From: an uncultured Bacteroidota bacterium
Lineage (GTDB): Bacteria > Bacteroidota > Bacteroidia > Flavobacteriales > Flavobacteriaceae
NCBI GenBank assembly: GCA_902577515.1
Contig: CACGZJ010000002.1
Coordinates: 1 to 64,000 of the forward strand
Direction: 5' to 3'
DNA length: 64,000 nt
The translations under genes and the position numbers were made by a program. This document shows, piece by piece, positions 36,284-45,922 of this stretch. The notes under the pieces were generated by a model, which was given only the letters and a program-made list of their open reading frames with translations, was not told the origin of the DNA and made no database searches. Within the stretch, counting starts at the first letter, position 1. Every line of letters starts with the position of its first letter.

Positions 36284-37162
36284 CTAATTTAATTTTAGTT
36301 GAGCTCCTATTCCAAATACTTCCCTTACCTGAAGTCTAGATACTGCATTATCATCATATATTAATTGAAAAATTAATTGAGTAGATAATAATGGATTAAT
36401 ATCAAAATCAATTTGAACAAGATAATCAAGGTCAATATTTGAAGCATCTTCTAAATAATTTGAGAAAAGCTTTAAATCTTGTCTGTAATTTACATTTTCA
36501 AACAGTGAACCTTCAGAGTGGAATGTTAAATTTGCTCCTAATTCATATCTTGAGGATTTATTTTTGGCTATACCAAAATATTTTTCACTATCGCTTAAAT
36601 TCTGAGTAAATCTCTTGCTAACTAAAATTAATCTTGATGCAATTGGAGAGTAATTAAGCCATAACTTTTCACTTTTCTTCCATAAAAAACCAGATCCTAT
36701 TTGAAAGTATGCTGGGGATAGGGATTGAGAAGTTAGCTCTCTTATTTCATTATTCTCCGAATCTTTTTTGTATTTATAACCTTTACCTATTTGTGATGTA
36801 AAATTAAAAAATGCAGAAAAAGATAAATTCTTTGTAAACTCTTTACCAATAATTGATTGGATTAATATTCTATCATCAATTTTTCTAGCAAATGGAGCAT
36901 TTTTAAACTTTGCTAAACCATATGCAGACTCAAAGTTTGTTAGCCAATCCCATCCAAGTTTGTTATATTCCCATTCATAATCAAATTTAATAGTTCCAGA
37001 AAAATTATTTGTTCCACCTCCAGTCCAATCACTAAATCCAGTTTGATTCAATAACAAAGAGATATTTCCTCGTGTTGACCATAGGGAATCTTTAATGATT
37101 GATTCTTGTGAATAAAGATTTACATTTAAAACAAGAAAGAAAATTAATAAAGTTTTTTTCAT
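36284..37162 (-). CDS. DUF3078 domain outer-membrane-type protein
   Basis: 292 aa with signal peptide (about 1-19, ending YSQ). The rest alternates amphipathic strands ending in hydrophobic residues, consistent with a beta barrel. The motifs WTGGGTNNFSGTI and YEWEYNKLGWDW are typical of DUF3078. The function is unknown; in flavobacteria it commonly lies downstream of the suf genes, as here. I use the ATG at 37162. Confidence 0.85.
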   Translation of the reverse strand: MKKTLLIFFLVLNVNLYSQESIIKDSLWSTRGNISLLLNQTGFSDWTGGGTNNFSGTIKFDYEWEYNKLGWDWLTNFESAYGLAKFKNAPFARKIDDRILIQSIIGKEFTKNLSFSAFFNFTSQIGKGYKYKKDSENNEIRELTSQSLSPAYFQIGSGFLWKKSEKLWLNYSPIASRLILVSKRFTQNLSDSEKYFGIAKNKSSRYELGANLTFHSEGSLFENVNYRQDLKLFSNYLEDASNIDLDYLVQIDFDINPLLSTQLIFQLIYDDNAVSRLQVREVFGIGAQLKLN

Positions 37163-37168
37163 CAATTT

Positions 37169-37495
37169 CTATAAAAATCCCAGTTCCAGTTTTGCTTCTT
37201 CGCTCATTAGATCTCTTGTCCAAGGTGGATCAAATGTAATCTCAACTTCAGCAGTTTTCACTTCATCAATAGACTTGATCTTCTCCTGAACTTCTTGAGG
37301 CAAAGTTTCTGCAACTGGACAATTTGGACTAGTTAGAGTCATTAGGATTTTAACTTCGTTGTCTTCGTTAACAAAAACATCATAAATTAATCCTAGCTCA
37401 TATATATCTACTGGAATTTCAGGGTCAAAAATTGATTTTAATTCTTTTACAATTTTTTCACCAAGATCTTGTGAATTCATTTTATTTTTTGACAT
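37169..37495 (-). CDS. SUF-associated DUF59/MIP18-family protein (SufT-like)
   Basis: A small 108-residue MIP18 domain protein that helps in Fe-S cluster maturation or delivery. Visible motifs are FDPEIPVDIYELGLIYDV at about 22-39 and LTSPNCPVAETLP at about 57-69, with the conserved cysteine Cys60. It follows sufE by 3 bp in the suf operon. Confidence 0.92.
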   Translation of the reverse strand: MSKNKMNSQDLGEKIVKELKSIFDPEIPVDIYELGLIYDVFVNEDNEVKILMTLTSPNCPVAETLPQEVQEKIKSIDEVKTAEVEITFDPPWTRDLMSEEAKLELGFL

Positions 37496-37498
37496 ATT

Positions 37499-37921
37499 TT
37501 ACTTTTTTGACTTATATGCTAAGGCATATATTTTAATTTGCTTTATCATAGCCAATAAACCATTTGCTCTAGTTTGTGATAGGTGAGTATTCAATCCAAT
37601 TTTTTCAATAAAATCAATTTTTGATTCTAGAATATCTTCTGGTTTATGACCGGAGAAGACTCTAATTAAAAGCGATATTATCCCTTTAGAAATTATTGCA
37701 TCACTATCCGCCTCAAATATAACTACGTTATTATCAAAAGATGAGTTTAACCATACTTTACTCTGGCAACCTTTTATAAGATTTGAATCAGTTCTGTTAC
37801 TATCATTAAATTCAGGTAGATTCTTACCAAGATCAATTAAATATTGATATTTTTCTGACCAGTCTTTAAAAAAATTAAACTCATCAATAATTTGGTCCTG
37901 TATTTGCTGAATACTATGCAC
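37499..37921 (-). CDS. sufE: Sulfur acceptor SufE
   Basis: It takes persulfide sulfur from SufS and passes it to SufB. 140 aa; the acceptor Cys52 is in LIKGCQSKVW. The start is GTG. It is 16 bp after sufS and belongs to the operon. Confidence 0.95.
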   Translation of the reverse strand: MHSIQQIQDQIIDEFNFFKDWSEKYQYLIDLGKNLPEFNDSNRTDSNLIKGCQSKVWLNSSFDNNVVIFEADSDAIISKGIISLLIRVFSGHKPEDILESKIDFIEKIGLNTHLSQTRANGLLAMIKQIKIYALAYKSKK

Positions 37922-37937
37922 GGTTAAAATTAAGCAA

Positions 37938-39152
37938 TTATCCCAACATTTTTGATGCCTTTTTTACTGCATCAATAAATAAATCAATTTCACTTTTTGT
38001 ATTATAAAAAGAAAAAGAAGCTCTTACAGTTCCAGGAATATTAAAATGATCCATAATTGGTTGAGTACAATGTTGTCCAGTTCTGACAGCAATTCCATAT
38101 TGATCAAGAATAGAACCAATATCTGATGGATGGTGATTTCCAATATTAAAAGAAATAACAGATATTTTATGATCTACATCTCCATAGATTTTAATATTAT
38201 CAATTTTTTTAAGATTTTCAGTAGCATAATCTAACAATTGTTTTTCATACGCTTCTATGTTGTCAAAGCCAATTGAGTTCATGTATTCTATAGCTGCACC
38301 AAAACCAATAACTCCAGCAATGTTAGGAGTTCCAGCTTCAAATTTATGAGGAAGGTCTGCATACTCAGTTTTTTTAAAAGATACAGTCGATATCATCTCA
38401 CCTCCTCCTTGATAAGGGGGTAATGAATTTAGTAATTCTGATTTTCCATACAAAAATCCAACTCCAGTTGGACCACATAATTTGTGAGCTGATGCAACAT
38501 AATAATCTACATCTAATTCCTCTAGATTAATTTTAAAATGGGCAGCACCTTGAGCACCATCAATTAAAACTTTACTATTATTCTTGTGAGCAAGATCAAT
38601 AATTTCTTTTATTGGATTCACAATACCAAGGGTATTTGAGACATGATTAATAAATACAAATTTTACCTTAGAAGTAAGTAATAATTTATATTCATCCATA
38701 TTAAGAGTTCCATCATCATTAATTGGTATTATTTTTAATTTTGATCCTGTTTTTTCGCATAACATTTGCCATGGGACAATATTTGAATGATGCTCCATCT
38801 CTGACACAATTAATTCATCTTTTGAAGAAATGAATTTTTCAAGACCTGAAGAAATAATGTTAATACCATGAGTAGTTCCTGAGGTAAAAATTATTTCATG
38901 TTCATGAGAAGCTCCAAAATGATTTTTAATTATTGATCTGGAATTTTCATATTTATTTGTAGCATCTGCACTTAGAGAATGCAGCCCTCTGTGAATATTA
39001 GAATTAATTTCTCTGTAGTAATTTGAAATTACATTAATAACTTGATTTGGAGTTTGAGATGTAGCAGCATTATCAAAGTAAATTAGGTCAGTATTATTGA
39101 CCTTTTTACCAAGTATTGGAAAGTCTTCTCTTATTTTATATACATCCAACAT
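37938..39152 (-). CDS. sufS: Cysteine desulfurase SufS
   Basis: A PLP enzyme of 404 aa that releases sulfur from cysteine for cluster assembly. The PLP lysine is in ASAHKLCGPTGVGFLYG (about residue 224) and the catalytic cysteine is in VRTGQHCTQPIMD (about residue 361). The short active-site loop marks the group II (SufS) type. It abuts sufD. Confidence 0.96.
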   Translation of the reverse strand: MLDVYKIREDFPILGKKVNNTDLIYFDNAATSQTPNQVINVISNYYREINSNIHRGLHSLSADATNKYENSRSIIKNHFGASHEHEIIFTSGTTHGINIISSGLEKFISSKDELIVSEMEHHSNIVPWQMLCEKTGSKLKIIPINDDGTLNMDEYKLLLTSKVKFVFINHVSNTLGIVNPIKEIIDLAHKNNSKVLIDGAQGAAHFKINLEELDVDYYVASAHKLCGPTGVGFLYGKSELLNSLPPYQGGGEMISTVSFKKTEYADLPHKFEAGTPNIAGVIGFGAAIEYMNSIGFDNIEAYEKQLLDYATENLKKIDNIKIYGDVDHKISVISFNIGNHHPSDIGSILDQYGIAVRTGQHCTQPIMDHFNIPGTVRASFSFYNTKSEIDLFIDAVKKASKMLG

Positions 39153-40469
39153 CTATAAATCAAAGCCTAGGTCAACACCTAGCTTTTTTGAAATTAGTGA
39201 GTTAATTCTTTTCTTTAGGCTAGGAATATTAACACTTTTAAGAATACTATTTGCAAATCCGTAAGTAAGCAAAGCAATTGCTTCTTTCTCAGGAATACCT
39301 CTGGATTTTAAGTAAAAAAGTGCTTCTTTGTCAAGTTGACCAATTGTACATCCATGGGAACACTTAACATCATCTGCAAATATTTCTAATTGAGGTTTTG
39401 AGTTAACCTTAGCTTTATTGTCAATTAAAATATTATTGTTTTGCTGAAATGCATTTGTTTTTTGTGCAATTTGATCAACAAGTATTTTTCCATTAAAAAC
39501 ACCAACTGATCTTTCAGAAAAAATTCCCTTATAATCTTGATGACTTTCACAATTTGGTTGAGCATGGTTCACAAGTGTATTATGATCTACATGCTGATCT
39601 CCTTCAAGGATCGTAAGGCCTTTTAATGTGGATTCAATATTCTCACCTCTATGATAGAAATTTAAGTTGTTTCTAGTTAATTTTCCACCAAAGGAAAAAG
39701 TATGAACCCTGACATTACTATCCCTTTGCTGATCAATAAAAGTATTATCAATTAAATTAGAAGTTTCTAGATCATTCTGAATTTTGTAATAATCAATAAA
39801 TGAATTCTTTTCGGCATATATCTCAGTTAGTGAGTTAGTAACACCATCATGCGTTCTCAAACTTTGGTGTCTTTCTATTATTTCAACTCTGGCATTCTCT
39901 TCAACAATAATTATATTTCTAGGCTGAAGCCATAAAGGTTTATTCTTCCCTGAAGAAAAATGTAATATCTGAATAGGATCCTCTGGTAAAACAGATTTTG
40001 GTATATGAATATAAGCTCCTTCCTGAGTATATGAAGTATTTAATGAAGCTAAACTCTGGTCCTGTGGAACTATATTATTAAAGTATTTATTGATAGTCTT
40101 TTTATACTTACTCTTTGATAAAGCAGCAGATAATACGCATACATCCATACCATCATGCGTTGTATTAGATAAAAATGGATTAAAAACACCATCAACAAAA
40201 ACTATTTTATATGAATCAATATCATTGATTGAATATTTTTTTATATCCTTTAGCCCAACATTTGGATTGCTTTTGACAGATAAACTATAGTCTCTCTGTG
40301 TAATTGACTTTAGGGATGTATACTTCCAAAGTTCATCTTTTTTTGTGGGGAAGCCTTTACTCTCAAATCTCTTTAAGGCATTTTTTCTATCAGTGTGAAT
40401 AGGATTATCAAGATCTATGACTTGCTCAAAAGCAATAAAAGAATCTAATAATTTATCTTGAAAACTCAT
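39153..40469 (-). CDS. sufD: SufD scaffold subunit
   Basis: A 438-residue right-handed beta-helix protein that forms the SufBC2D complex. Conserved segments are WKYTSLKSI near 50, LTRNNLNFYHRGENIESTL, and the C-terminal ADDVKCSHGCTIGQLD with the ligand-type CxxxC/His, followed by YLKSRGIPEKEAIALLTYGF. It lies between sufC and sufS. Confidence 0.95.
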   Translation of the reverse strand: MSFQDKLLDSFIAFEQVIDLDNPIHTDRKNALKRFESKGFPTKKDELWKYTSLKSITQRDYSLSVKSNPNVGLKDIKKYSINDIDSYKIVFVDGVFNPFLSNTTHDGMDVCVLSAALSKSKYKKTINKYFNNIVPQDQSLASLNTSYTQEGAYIHIPKSVLPEDPIQILHFSSGKNKPLWLQPRNIIIVEENARVEIIERHQSLRTHDGVTNSLTEIYAEKNSFIDYYKIQNDLETSNLIDNTFIDQQRDSNVRVHTFSFGGKLTRNNLNFYHRGENIESTLKGLTILEGDQHVDHNTLVNHAQPNCESHQDYKGIFSERSVGVFNGKILVDQIAQKTNAFQQNNNILIDNKAKVNSKPQLEIFADDVKCSHGCTIGQLDKEALFYLKSRGIPEKEAIALLTYGFANSILKSVNIPSLKKRINSLISKKLGVDLGFDL

Positions 40470-40475
40470 AATTAA

Positions 40476-41219
40476 CTAATTTTTTTTCAACCAATCATAT
40501 CCAACTACTTCAATCTTTTTTGCAAGATCTTTATTTCCAGATTTAACTACTTTGCCATCCATAATTACATGGACTTTATCTGGTACTATATAATCTAAAA
40601 GCCTTTGATAATGAGTAATTACAAGTACAGAGTTATCATCATTACTACACTTAACAACACCATTTGCAACTATTTTTAAGGCATCAATATCTAATCCAGA
40701 GTCAGTTTCATCAAGTACTGCCAATTTGGGTTCCATCATTGCCATTTGAAAAATTTCATTTCTTTTTTTTTCTCCACCGGAAAAACCTTCATTTAATGAC
40801 CTTGATAAAAAATTTGAATCCATGTCAAGCAAATTTGCTTTCTCTCTAATTTTTTTTAACATCTCACTGGATGACATATCATCGAGTCCTTGAGATTTCC
40901 TAGTTTCATTAATTGCCGTCTTAATAAAGTTTGTTACTGTTACACCAGGAATTTCAACGGGATACTGAAATGACATAAAGATACCTTCATGAGCTCTTTC
41001 ATCAACACCAAGTTCATTTATTTCCTTGTTATCAAAATAAATTGTCCCTTTTGTAACTTCATAATCTTCATGACCAGAAATCACATTTGCAAGGGTGCTT
41101 TTACCAGAACCATTAGGCCCCATAATGGCATGAATCTCACCTTTCTTAATTTTTAAGTTTACTCCTTTTAGAATTGACTTTCCGTCTATCTTACAATGTA
41201 AATTATCTATTTCTAACAT
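40476..41219 (-). CDS. sufC: SufC ATPase
   Basis: The ABC-type ATPase of the SufBCD complex, 247 aa. Walker A is GPNGSGKST at 34-42, the signature FSGGEKKRNEI, and Walker B LAVLDETDSGLD. It is cytoplasmic and not a transporter component. Confidence 0.96.
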   Translation of the reverse strand: MLEIDNLHCKIDGKSILKGVNLKIKKGEIHAIMGPNGSGKSTLANVISGHEDYEVTKGTIYFDNKEINELGVDERAHEGIFMSFQYPVEIPGVTVTNFIKTAINETRKSQGLDDMSSSEMLKKIREKANLLDMDSNFLSRSLNEGFSGGEKKRNEIFQMAMMEPKLAVLDETDSGLDIDALKIVANGVVKCSNDDNSVLVITHYQRLLDYIVPDKVHVIMDGKVVKSGNKDLAKKIEVVGYDWLKKN

Positions 41220-41228
41220 AATATTTTT

Positions 41229-42674
41229 TTAACCAACCGATCCTTCTAATGATATTTCTAGTAATTTCTGAGCCTCGACAGCAAATTCCATAGGCAGCTT
41301 ATTTAACACTTCTTTACTAAATCCGTTGACAATTAGAGCTATAGCCTTCTCAGTGTCAATACCCCTTTGATTACAATAAAAAATTTGATCCTCTCCAATT
41401 TTACTAGTGGAGGCCTCATGCTCAATCTGCGCCGATTTATTTTGAGCCTCAATGTATGGGAATGTATGAGCTCCACATTCGTTACCCATCAAAAGTGAAT
41501 CACATTGAGAAAAGTTTCTAGCATTTTCTGCCATAGGTGAAATTTTTACTAAACCCCTGTAGCTATTTTGAGATTTTCCTGCTGAAACTCCTTTTGAAAT
41601 AATTGTGCTTTTTGTGTTCTTTCCGATATGTATCATTTTTGTTCCAGTATCAGCCTGTTGAAAATTATTTGTAACAGCAATAGAATAAAATTCACCAATT
41701 GAATCATTTCCTTTAAGAACACATGACGGATATTTCCATGTTACAGCTGAGCCAGTCTCTACTTGAGTCCAAGAAATTTTTGATCTTTCATGACAGATAC
41801 CTCTTTTAGTAACAAAATTAAATACTCCACCGTTTCCATCTTTATCACCCGGAAACCAATTTTGAACAGTTGAATACTTTATCTCAGCATCATCTAACGC
41901 AATTAATTCTACAACTGCAGCATGAAGTTGATTTTCATCTCTTGAGGGTGCTGTACATCCCTCCAGGTAACTAACATAACTTGATTCATCAGCGATTAAT
42001 AAAGTTCTTTCGAATTGACCAGTTCCAGCTTGATTAATTCTAAAGTAAGTAGACAATTCCATTGGACACTTAACTCCTTTTGGTATGTAACAAAATGATC
42101 CGTCAGAAAAAACTGCAGAATTAAGTGCTGCAAAATAATTATCTCTTTTAGGAATAACTGTACCAATATACTTTCTGACAAGTTTAGGGTGATTCTTAAT
42201 GGCATCTGAAATTGAACAAAAAATTATTCCTTTTTCTTCTAATGTATCTTTAAAAGAAGTAGCTACTGAAACAGAGTCAACCACAACATCCATTGCCACT
42301 CCACTTAATCTTTTTTGTTCGTCAATTGAAATCCCAAGTTTATTAAATGTCTTAATAAGCTCTGGGTCCACTTCATCTAAAGACTTGAGATCTGGTTTTT
42401 TCTTAGGAGCTGAATAGTAGGAAATACCCTGATAATCAGGCTCTTTATATTTGAGATTTGACCAAGAAGGTTTTTTCATTCCTTTCCATATATTAAATGC
42501 ATCCAATCTCCATTCTGTCATCCATTTTGGTTCATTCTTTTTCTTTGAAATAGCAACTACAATTTCTTCACTAAGTCCTACAGGAAAGGTTTCAGAATCT
42601 ATATCTGTGTAGAAACCATATTCGTATTCTTTAGTTTCAAGCTGTTTTTTTAATTCTTCTTCAGTGTATGCCAT
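41229..42674 (-). CDS. sufB: SufB scaffold subunit
   Basis: The main Fe-S scaffold of the SUF system, 481 aa. Conserved segments are [51 protein letters not shown] and the C-terminal [20 protein letters not shown]. It is the first gene of a six-gene operon (sufB, C, D, S, E and the DUF59 gene), with the DUF3078 and glycosyltransferase genes possibly read through. Confidence 0.97.
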   Translation of the reverse strand: MAYTEEELKKQLETKEYEYGFYTDIDSETFPVGLSEEIVVAISKKKNEPKWMTEWRLDAFNIWKGMKKPSWSNLKYKEPDYQGISYYSAPKKKPDLKSLDEVDPELIKTFNKLGISIDEQKRLSGVAMDVVVDSVSVATSFKDTLEEKGIIFCSISDAIKNHPKLVRKYIGTVIPKRDNYFAALNSAVFSDGSFCYIPKGVKCPMELSTYFRINQAGTGQFERTLLIADESSYVSYLEGCTAPSRDENQLHAAVVELIALDDAEIKYSTVQNWFPGDKDGNGGVFNFVTKRGICHERSKISWTQVETGSAVTWKYPSCVLKGNDSIGEFYSIAVTNNFQQADTGTKMIHIGKNTKSTIISKGVSAGKSQNSYRGLVKISPMAENARNFSQCDSLLMGNECGAHTFPYIEAQNKSAQIEHEASTSKIGEDQIFYCNQRGIDTEKAIALIVNGFSKEVLNKLPMEFAVEAQKLLEISLEGSVG

Positions 42675-42697
42675 AAAAATATCCTTGATAACTTTGG

Positions 42698-42705
42698 CAA
42701 ATATA
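42698..42705 (-). promoter_or_regulatory. -7 box of the suf operon
   Basis: TATATTTG on the minus strand matches TAnnTTTG and ends 23 bases before the sufB ATG at 42674. It lies in the 135-bp divergent region with thiL. No clear TTG at -33 and no obvious Fe-S regulator operator. Confidence 0.5.
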
Positions 42706-42797
42706 CAATTAAATCAGGGTTTATGGAATATATCTAAGTGTTAATAAATCCATAATTATGTTATGATTTATAGATAAAATAAATAATTCAATTAAGT

Positions 42798-42805
42798 TAA
42801 TTTTG
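42798..42805 (+). promoter_or_regulatory. -7 box of thiL, almost touching the start codon
   Basis: TAATTTTG matches TAnnTTTG; the ATG at 42810 is only four bases further. Transcription would start at the A of the ATG, that is, a leaderless mRNA. Confidence 0.5.
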
Positions 42806-42809
42806 CATT

Positions 42810-43862
42810 ATGGATGATAAAGAAAAGGATGTTTCAAATAATCTACAAAATATTAGTGAAATAGAACTTATTAAAAGGATAACAAAATCTTTTAAAAACA
42901 AGAATAGTTCTACAAAAATTGATATTGGTGATGATGCAGCAATTTTATGTTTTGATAAAACCAACTTAGCTGTATCTCAAGATATTTTAGTTGAAGGTGT
43001 TCATTTTGATTTATCTTATGTTCCTTTAAAACATCTTGGCTACAAAAGTGTTGTCGTAAATGTGTCTGATATTATTTCAATGAATGTAAAACCCTCGCAG
43101 GTGTTGGTTTCTATTGCTGTATCAAATAGATTTAAAATTGAAGCCCTAGAGGAGCTATACGAAGGTATTAGACTTGCGTGTTCAGCTTATGGCGTTGACT
43201 TAATTGGTGGAGATACAACTTCTTCTAATAAAGGACTAATGTTATCTGTTACGTGTATTGGAACTATAGAGAGTAACAAGTTTACATTAAGAAAAGGGTC
43301 AAAGGAAGAGGACTTACTTGTAGTTTCAGGTGACCTAGGATCAGCATACATGGGTCTCCAAGTACTTGAAAGAGAGAAAAAAGTTTTTGAGGTTAATCCT
43401 AAATCTCAACCAGATCTTTCTAATTATAGTTATTGTATTGAAAGACAGCTAAAGCCAGAAGCAAGAGTTGATATTATTAATCACCTAAAAGAACTAAATA
43501 TACATCCCACCTCAATGATAGATATTAGTGATGGTCTTTCAACAGAAATTAATCATCTTTCAGACAATTCAGGATTATCTTTTCATATTTATGAAGATAA
43601 AATACCTATTTCAGAGCATACCAAACGAGTATGTGAAGAGTTTAAAATTAGTTCAACAATTGCTGCTCTTAATGGTGGAGAGGATTATGAATTATTATTT
43701 ACTGTCCCCAAAAGATTTAAGAAAAAAATTGAAGAATCTGACTACTTAACAATTATCGGTTCATGTTTAAATAAAAAAGGGGATAACTGTATGATCACAA
43801 GTTTGGGTCAAAAAATTAATCTTAGTAGCTCGGGTTGGGATTCTTTTAAAAACAATGATTAA
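42810..43862 (+). CDS. thiL: Thiamine-monophosphate kinase
   Basis: It phosphorylates thiamine phosphate to the active coenzyme. 350 aa; the Mg-ATP motif is IGDDAAIL at 39-46, and VVNVSDIISMNVKP, LIGGDTTSS and MIDISDGLSTEINHL are the conserved AIRS-family segments. It is monocistronic, divergent from the suf operon, and its last four bases overlap the ZIP gene. Confidence 0.95.
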   Translation: MDDKEKDVSNNLQNISEIELIKRITKSFKNKNSSTKIDIGDDAAILCFDKTNLAVSQDILVEGVHFDLSYVPLKHLGYKSVVVNVSDIISMNVKPSQVLVSIAVSNRFKIEALEELYEGIRLACSAYGVDLIGGDTTSSNKGLMLSVTCIGTIESNKFTLRKGSKEEDLLVVSGDLGSAYMGLQVLEREKKVFEVNPKSQPDLSNYSYCIERQLKPEARVDIINHLKELNIHPTSMIDISDGLSTEINHLSDNSGLSFHIYEDKIPISEHTKRVCEEFKISSTIAALNGGEDYELLFTVPKRFKKKIEESDYLTIIGSCLNKKGDNCMITSLGQKINLSSSGWDSFKNND

Positions 43863-44680
43863 CCAAGTGCTACATCTAGAATCATCATAATTATAAATCC
43901 ACCTATAAATCCTAAGGTTGCTATATCAGTATATTTATCAAGCTGAGTTTCTGGGATTACTTCTTCAACTACAACAAATATCATAGCTCCAGCTGCAAAT
44001 GCTAATGCATATGGTAAAATAGGTGTAAAGAAAGTAACTGCAAGTGCACCAATTACTCCAGCTATTGGCTCTACAACAGCAGAAAGCTGACCATACCAAA
44101 AGCTTTTAAATCTACTTATACCCGACCTTCTAAGTGGCATTGCTACTGCTATTCCTTCTGGAAAGTTTTGAAGTCCAATACCAAAGGCAAGAACAACTGC
44201 GCCTGCAACAGATGCTTCTGGAATTCCAGCTGCAACTCCACCAAATAATACACCAACAGCAAGACCTTCTGGAATATTATGTAATGTAATCGCTAGCGTT
44301 AGAAGAGTTGTCCTTCTCCATGGAGTTTTAATACCCTCTGCGTCCTCTTCCTTAAAATTTATATGTAAATGTGGTAAAACTTTATCAATTGCAAATATGA
44401 ATAACGCTCCTAAACCAAATCCAATTGCTGATGGCATAACCTTAACAAAACCTTCACCGGCACTCATTTCAATTGCAGGAGACAAGAGACTCCAAAAACT
44501 AGCTGCAACCATTACACCACCAGTAAAACCAAGCATACCATCTAAAGCCATTCTACTCATAGACTTGAAGAGGAATACAGAAGAGGCTCCAAGTGCAGTT
44601 ACGCCCCATGTAAATAAAGTTGCATATAATGCACCCAATACAGGATCTAGGTTTGAGAAATATTCAATAATTTGATCCAT
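43859..44680 (-). CDS. ZIP-family divalent metal transporter
   Basis: An inner-membrane importer of zinc, iron or similar ions, 273 aa with eight predicted helices. The metal-binding helices IV and V carry [10 protein letters not shown] (His134, Asn135, Glu138) and [10 protein letters not shown] (Asn172, Glu175). The cytoplasmic loop has a histidine cluster (PHLHINFK, about 103-110). It resembles the ZupT/GufA group. Metal specificity cannot be read from the sequence. Divergent from crtY. Confidence 0.9.
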   Translation of the reverse strand: MDQIIEYFSNLDPVLGALYATLFTWGVTALGASSVFLFKSMSRMALDGMLGFTGGVMVAASFWSLLSPAIEMSAGEGFVKVMPSAIGFGLGALFIFAIDKVLPHLHINFKEEDAEGIKTPWRRTTLLTLAITLHNIPEGLAVGVLFGGVAAGIPEASVAGAVVLAFGIGLQNFPEGIAVAMPLRRSGISRFKSFWYGQLSAVVEPIAGVIGALAVTFFTPILPYALAFAAGAMIFVVVEEVIPETQLDKYTDIATLGFIGGFIIMMILDVALG

Positions 44681-44702
44681 ATTTGTATATTGTTTAGTCT
44701 AT

Positions 44703-44718
44703 TTATCCGCTTATCCGC
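44703..44718. repeat. Tandem 8-bp repeat TTATCCGC x2 in the ZIP/crtY divergent region
   Basis: Two perfect head-to-tail copies of TTATCCGC. On the minus strand they directly follow the -7 box of the ZIP gene, so they lie at the expected transcription start. They are GC-rich for this genome. They could be a regulator site; no known Fur or Zur box is recognised. Confidence 0.6.
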
Positions 44719-44725
44719 AAAAATA
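44718..44725 (-). promoter_or_regulatory. Candidate -7 box of the ZIP transporter gene
   Basis: TATTTTTG on the minus strand fits TAnnTTTG and is 37 bases before the ATG at 44680. Its last base is shared with the tandem TTATCCGC repeat. Confidence 0.4.
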
Positions 44726-44746
44726 GATATTACAACAACATTACCA

Positions 44747-45922
44747 ATGAAAATTGATGAAAAATATGACTATATAATTTGTGGAGGTGGTGCTACAGGT
44801 CTACTTCTTTCTAATTCATTAATTTCTGATAGTTTTTTTGATAATAAAAGAGTGTTAGTTATTGAAAAGGAAATTAAAATTGAGAATGATAGAACATTTA
44901 GTTTTTGGGATAATCAAAAAAACATTTTAGATAAAATAGTCTTCAAGTCATGGGGTAAAGCTGAATTTAAAGACCTGGAATTTAACAGCTCTTTTAGTCT
45001 TAAACCATATAAATATAAAATGGTTAGATCAGATAAATTCTATTCATTTATGAAAAGAAAGATTGAAAGAGCTTCAAATTTTACTTATTTAAATGCATGT
45101 GTTGAGAATATTATTAAGGAATCTGGTATAAACTATATTGTAACAGATAAAGGAAATTTTCAATGTTCAATTGCTTTTTCAAGTATTTATAATCCTGAAG
45201 AATTTGAATTCAAGAAATACCCACTTATAAAGCAGCACTTTCTTGGATGGACCATTGAAACCAAACAAGATTTTTTTGATGAAGATAGAATAAGGTTTAT
45301 GGATTTTAGTATTGATCAGCACCAAGAAATTAGATTTATGTACGTATTACCTTTTTCTAAAAAAAGTGCTTTATTCGAGTATACGTTTTTTGGTGGTGAA
45401 GTCATGAAGAATTCATATTATGAAAAAGAGATAAAAAACTATCTTGACAGAGAGGGTATTAAAAAATATAAAGTAACGGAAAGAGAAAAGGGAGTAATTC
45501 CTATGACTTGTTATCCTTTTTTTAATTCAAATACAGATAGTTTTATTAAAATTGGAACTTCTGGTGGTTGGACAAAACCAAGCACTGGATACACTATTAA
45601 AAACTCAATTGAAAAAATTGATATGATTCTTAATTTTATTAAAGAAAATAAGCCATTATCAAAATTAAGATTTAAGAACAGATTTTGGTATTATGACGTT
45701 TTATTCTTAGATGTACTTGTTGATTCAAAAGGAAAAGGAAGTAGGGTTTTTTCTGATCTATTTAGGAATAATGACCCGCTATTACTTTTTAAATTTCTTG
45801 GTGAGAAAACGAATATTTTTGAAGAGATTAGAATTTTTGTATCAGTAAATATTTTGACATTTGTAAAGTCTCTAATGAAAAGGGTTAAATCTGTCTATCT
45901 AAAAGATTTCTTGAAAAATTAA
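44747..45922 (+). CDS. crtY: Lycopene beta-cyclase
   Basis: It closes the ends of lycopene to give beta-carotene at the membrane. 391 aa from the ATG at 44747; a frame upstream to 44672 overlaps the ZIP gene and is not part of the family. The FAD/NAD-binding motif is [12 protein letters not shown] at 9-20, the CrtY signature [10 protein letters not shown] at about 50-59, and [15 protein letters not shown] is the conserved C-terminal block. No crtB or crtI is in the window. Its last 38 bases overlap the convergent polyprenyl synthase gene. Confidence 0.9.
   Translation: MKIDEKYDYIICGGGATGLLLSNSLISDSFFDNKRVLVIEKEIKIENDRTFSFWDNQKNILDKIVFKSWGKAEFKDLEFNSSFSLKPYKYKMVRSDKFYSFMKRKIERASNFTYLNACVENIIKESGINYIVTDKGNFQCSIAFSSIYNPEEFEFKKYPLIKQHFLGWTIETKQDFFDEDRIRFMDFSIDQHQEIRFMYVLPFSKKSALFEYTFFGGEVMKNSYYEKEIKNYLDREGIKKYKVTEREKGVIPMTCYPFFNSNTDSFIKIGTSGGWTKPSTGYTIKNSIEKIDMILNFIKENKPLSKLRFKNRFWYYDVLFLDVLVDSKGKGSRVFSDLFRNNDPLLLFKFLGEKTNIFEEIRIFVSVNILTFVKSLMKRVKSVYLKDFLKN

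Noticed and set aside
44672-44746. 25-codon N-terminal extension of the lycopene cyclase
   Set aside because: It overlaps the divergent ZIP gene start, has no similarity to CrtY and contains the tandem repeat and ZIP promoter.
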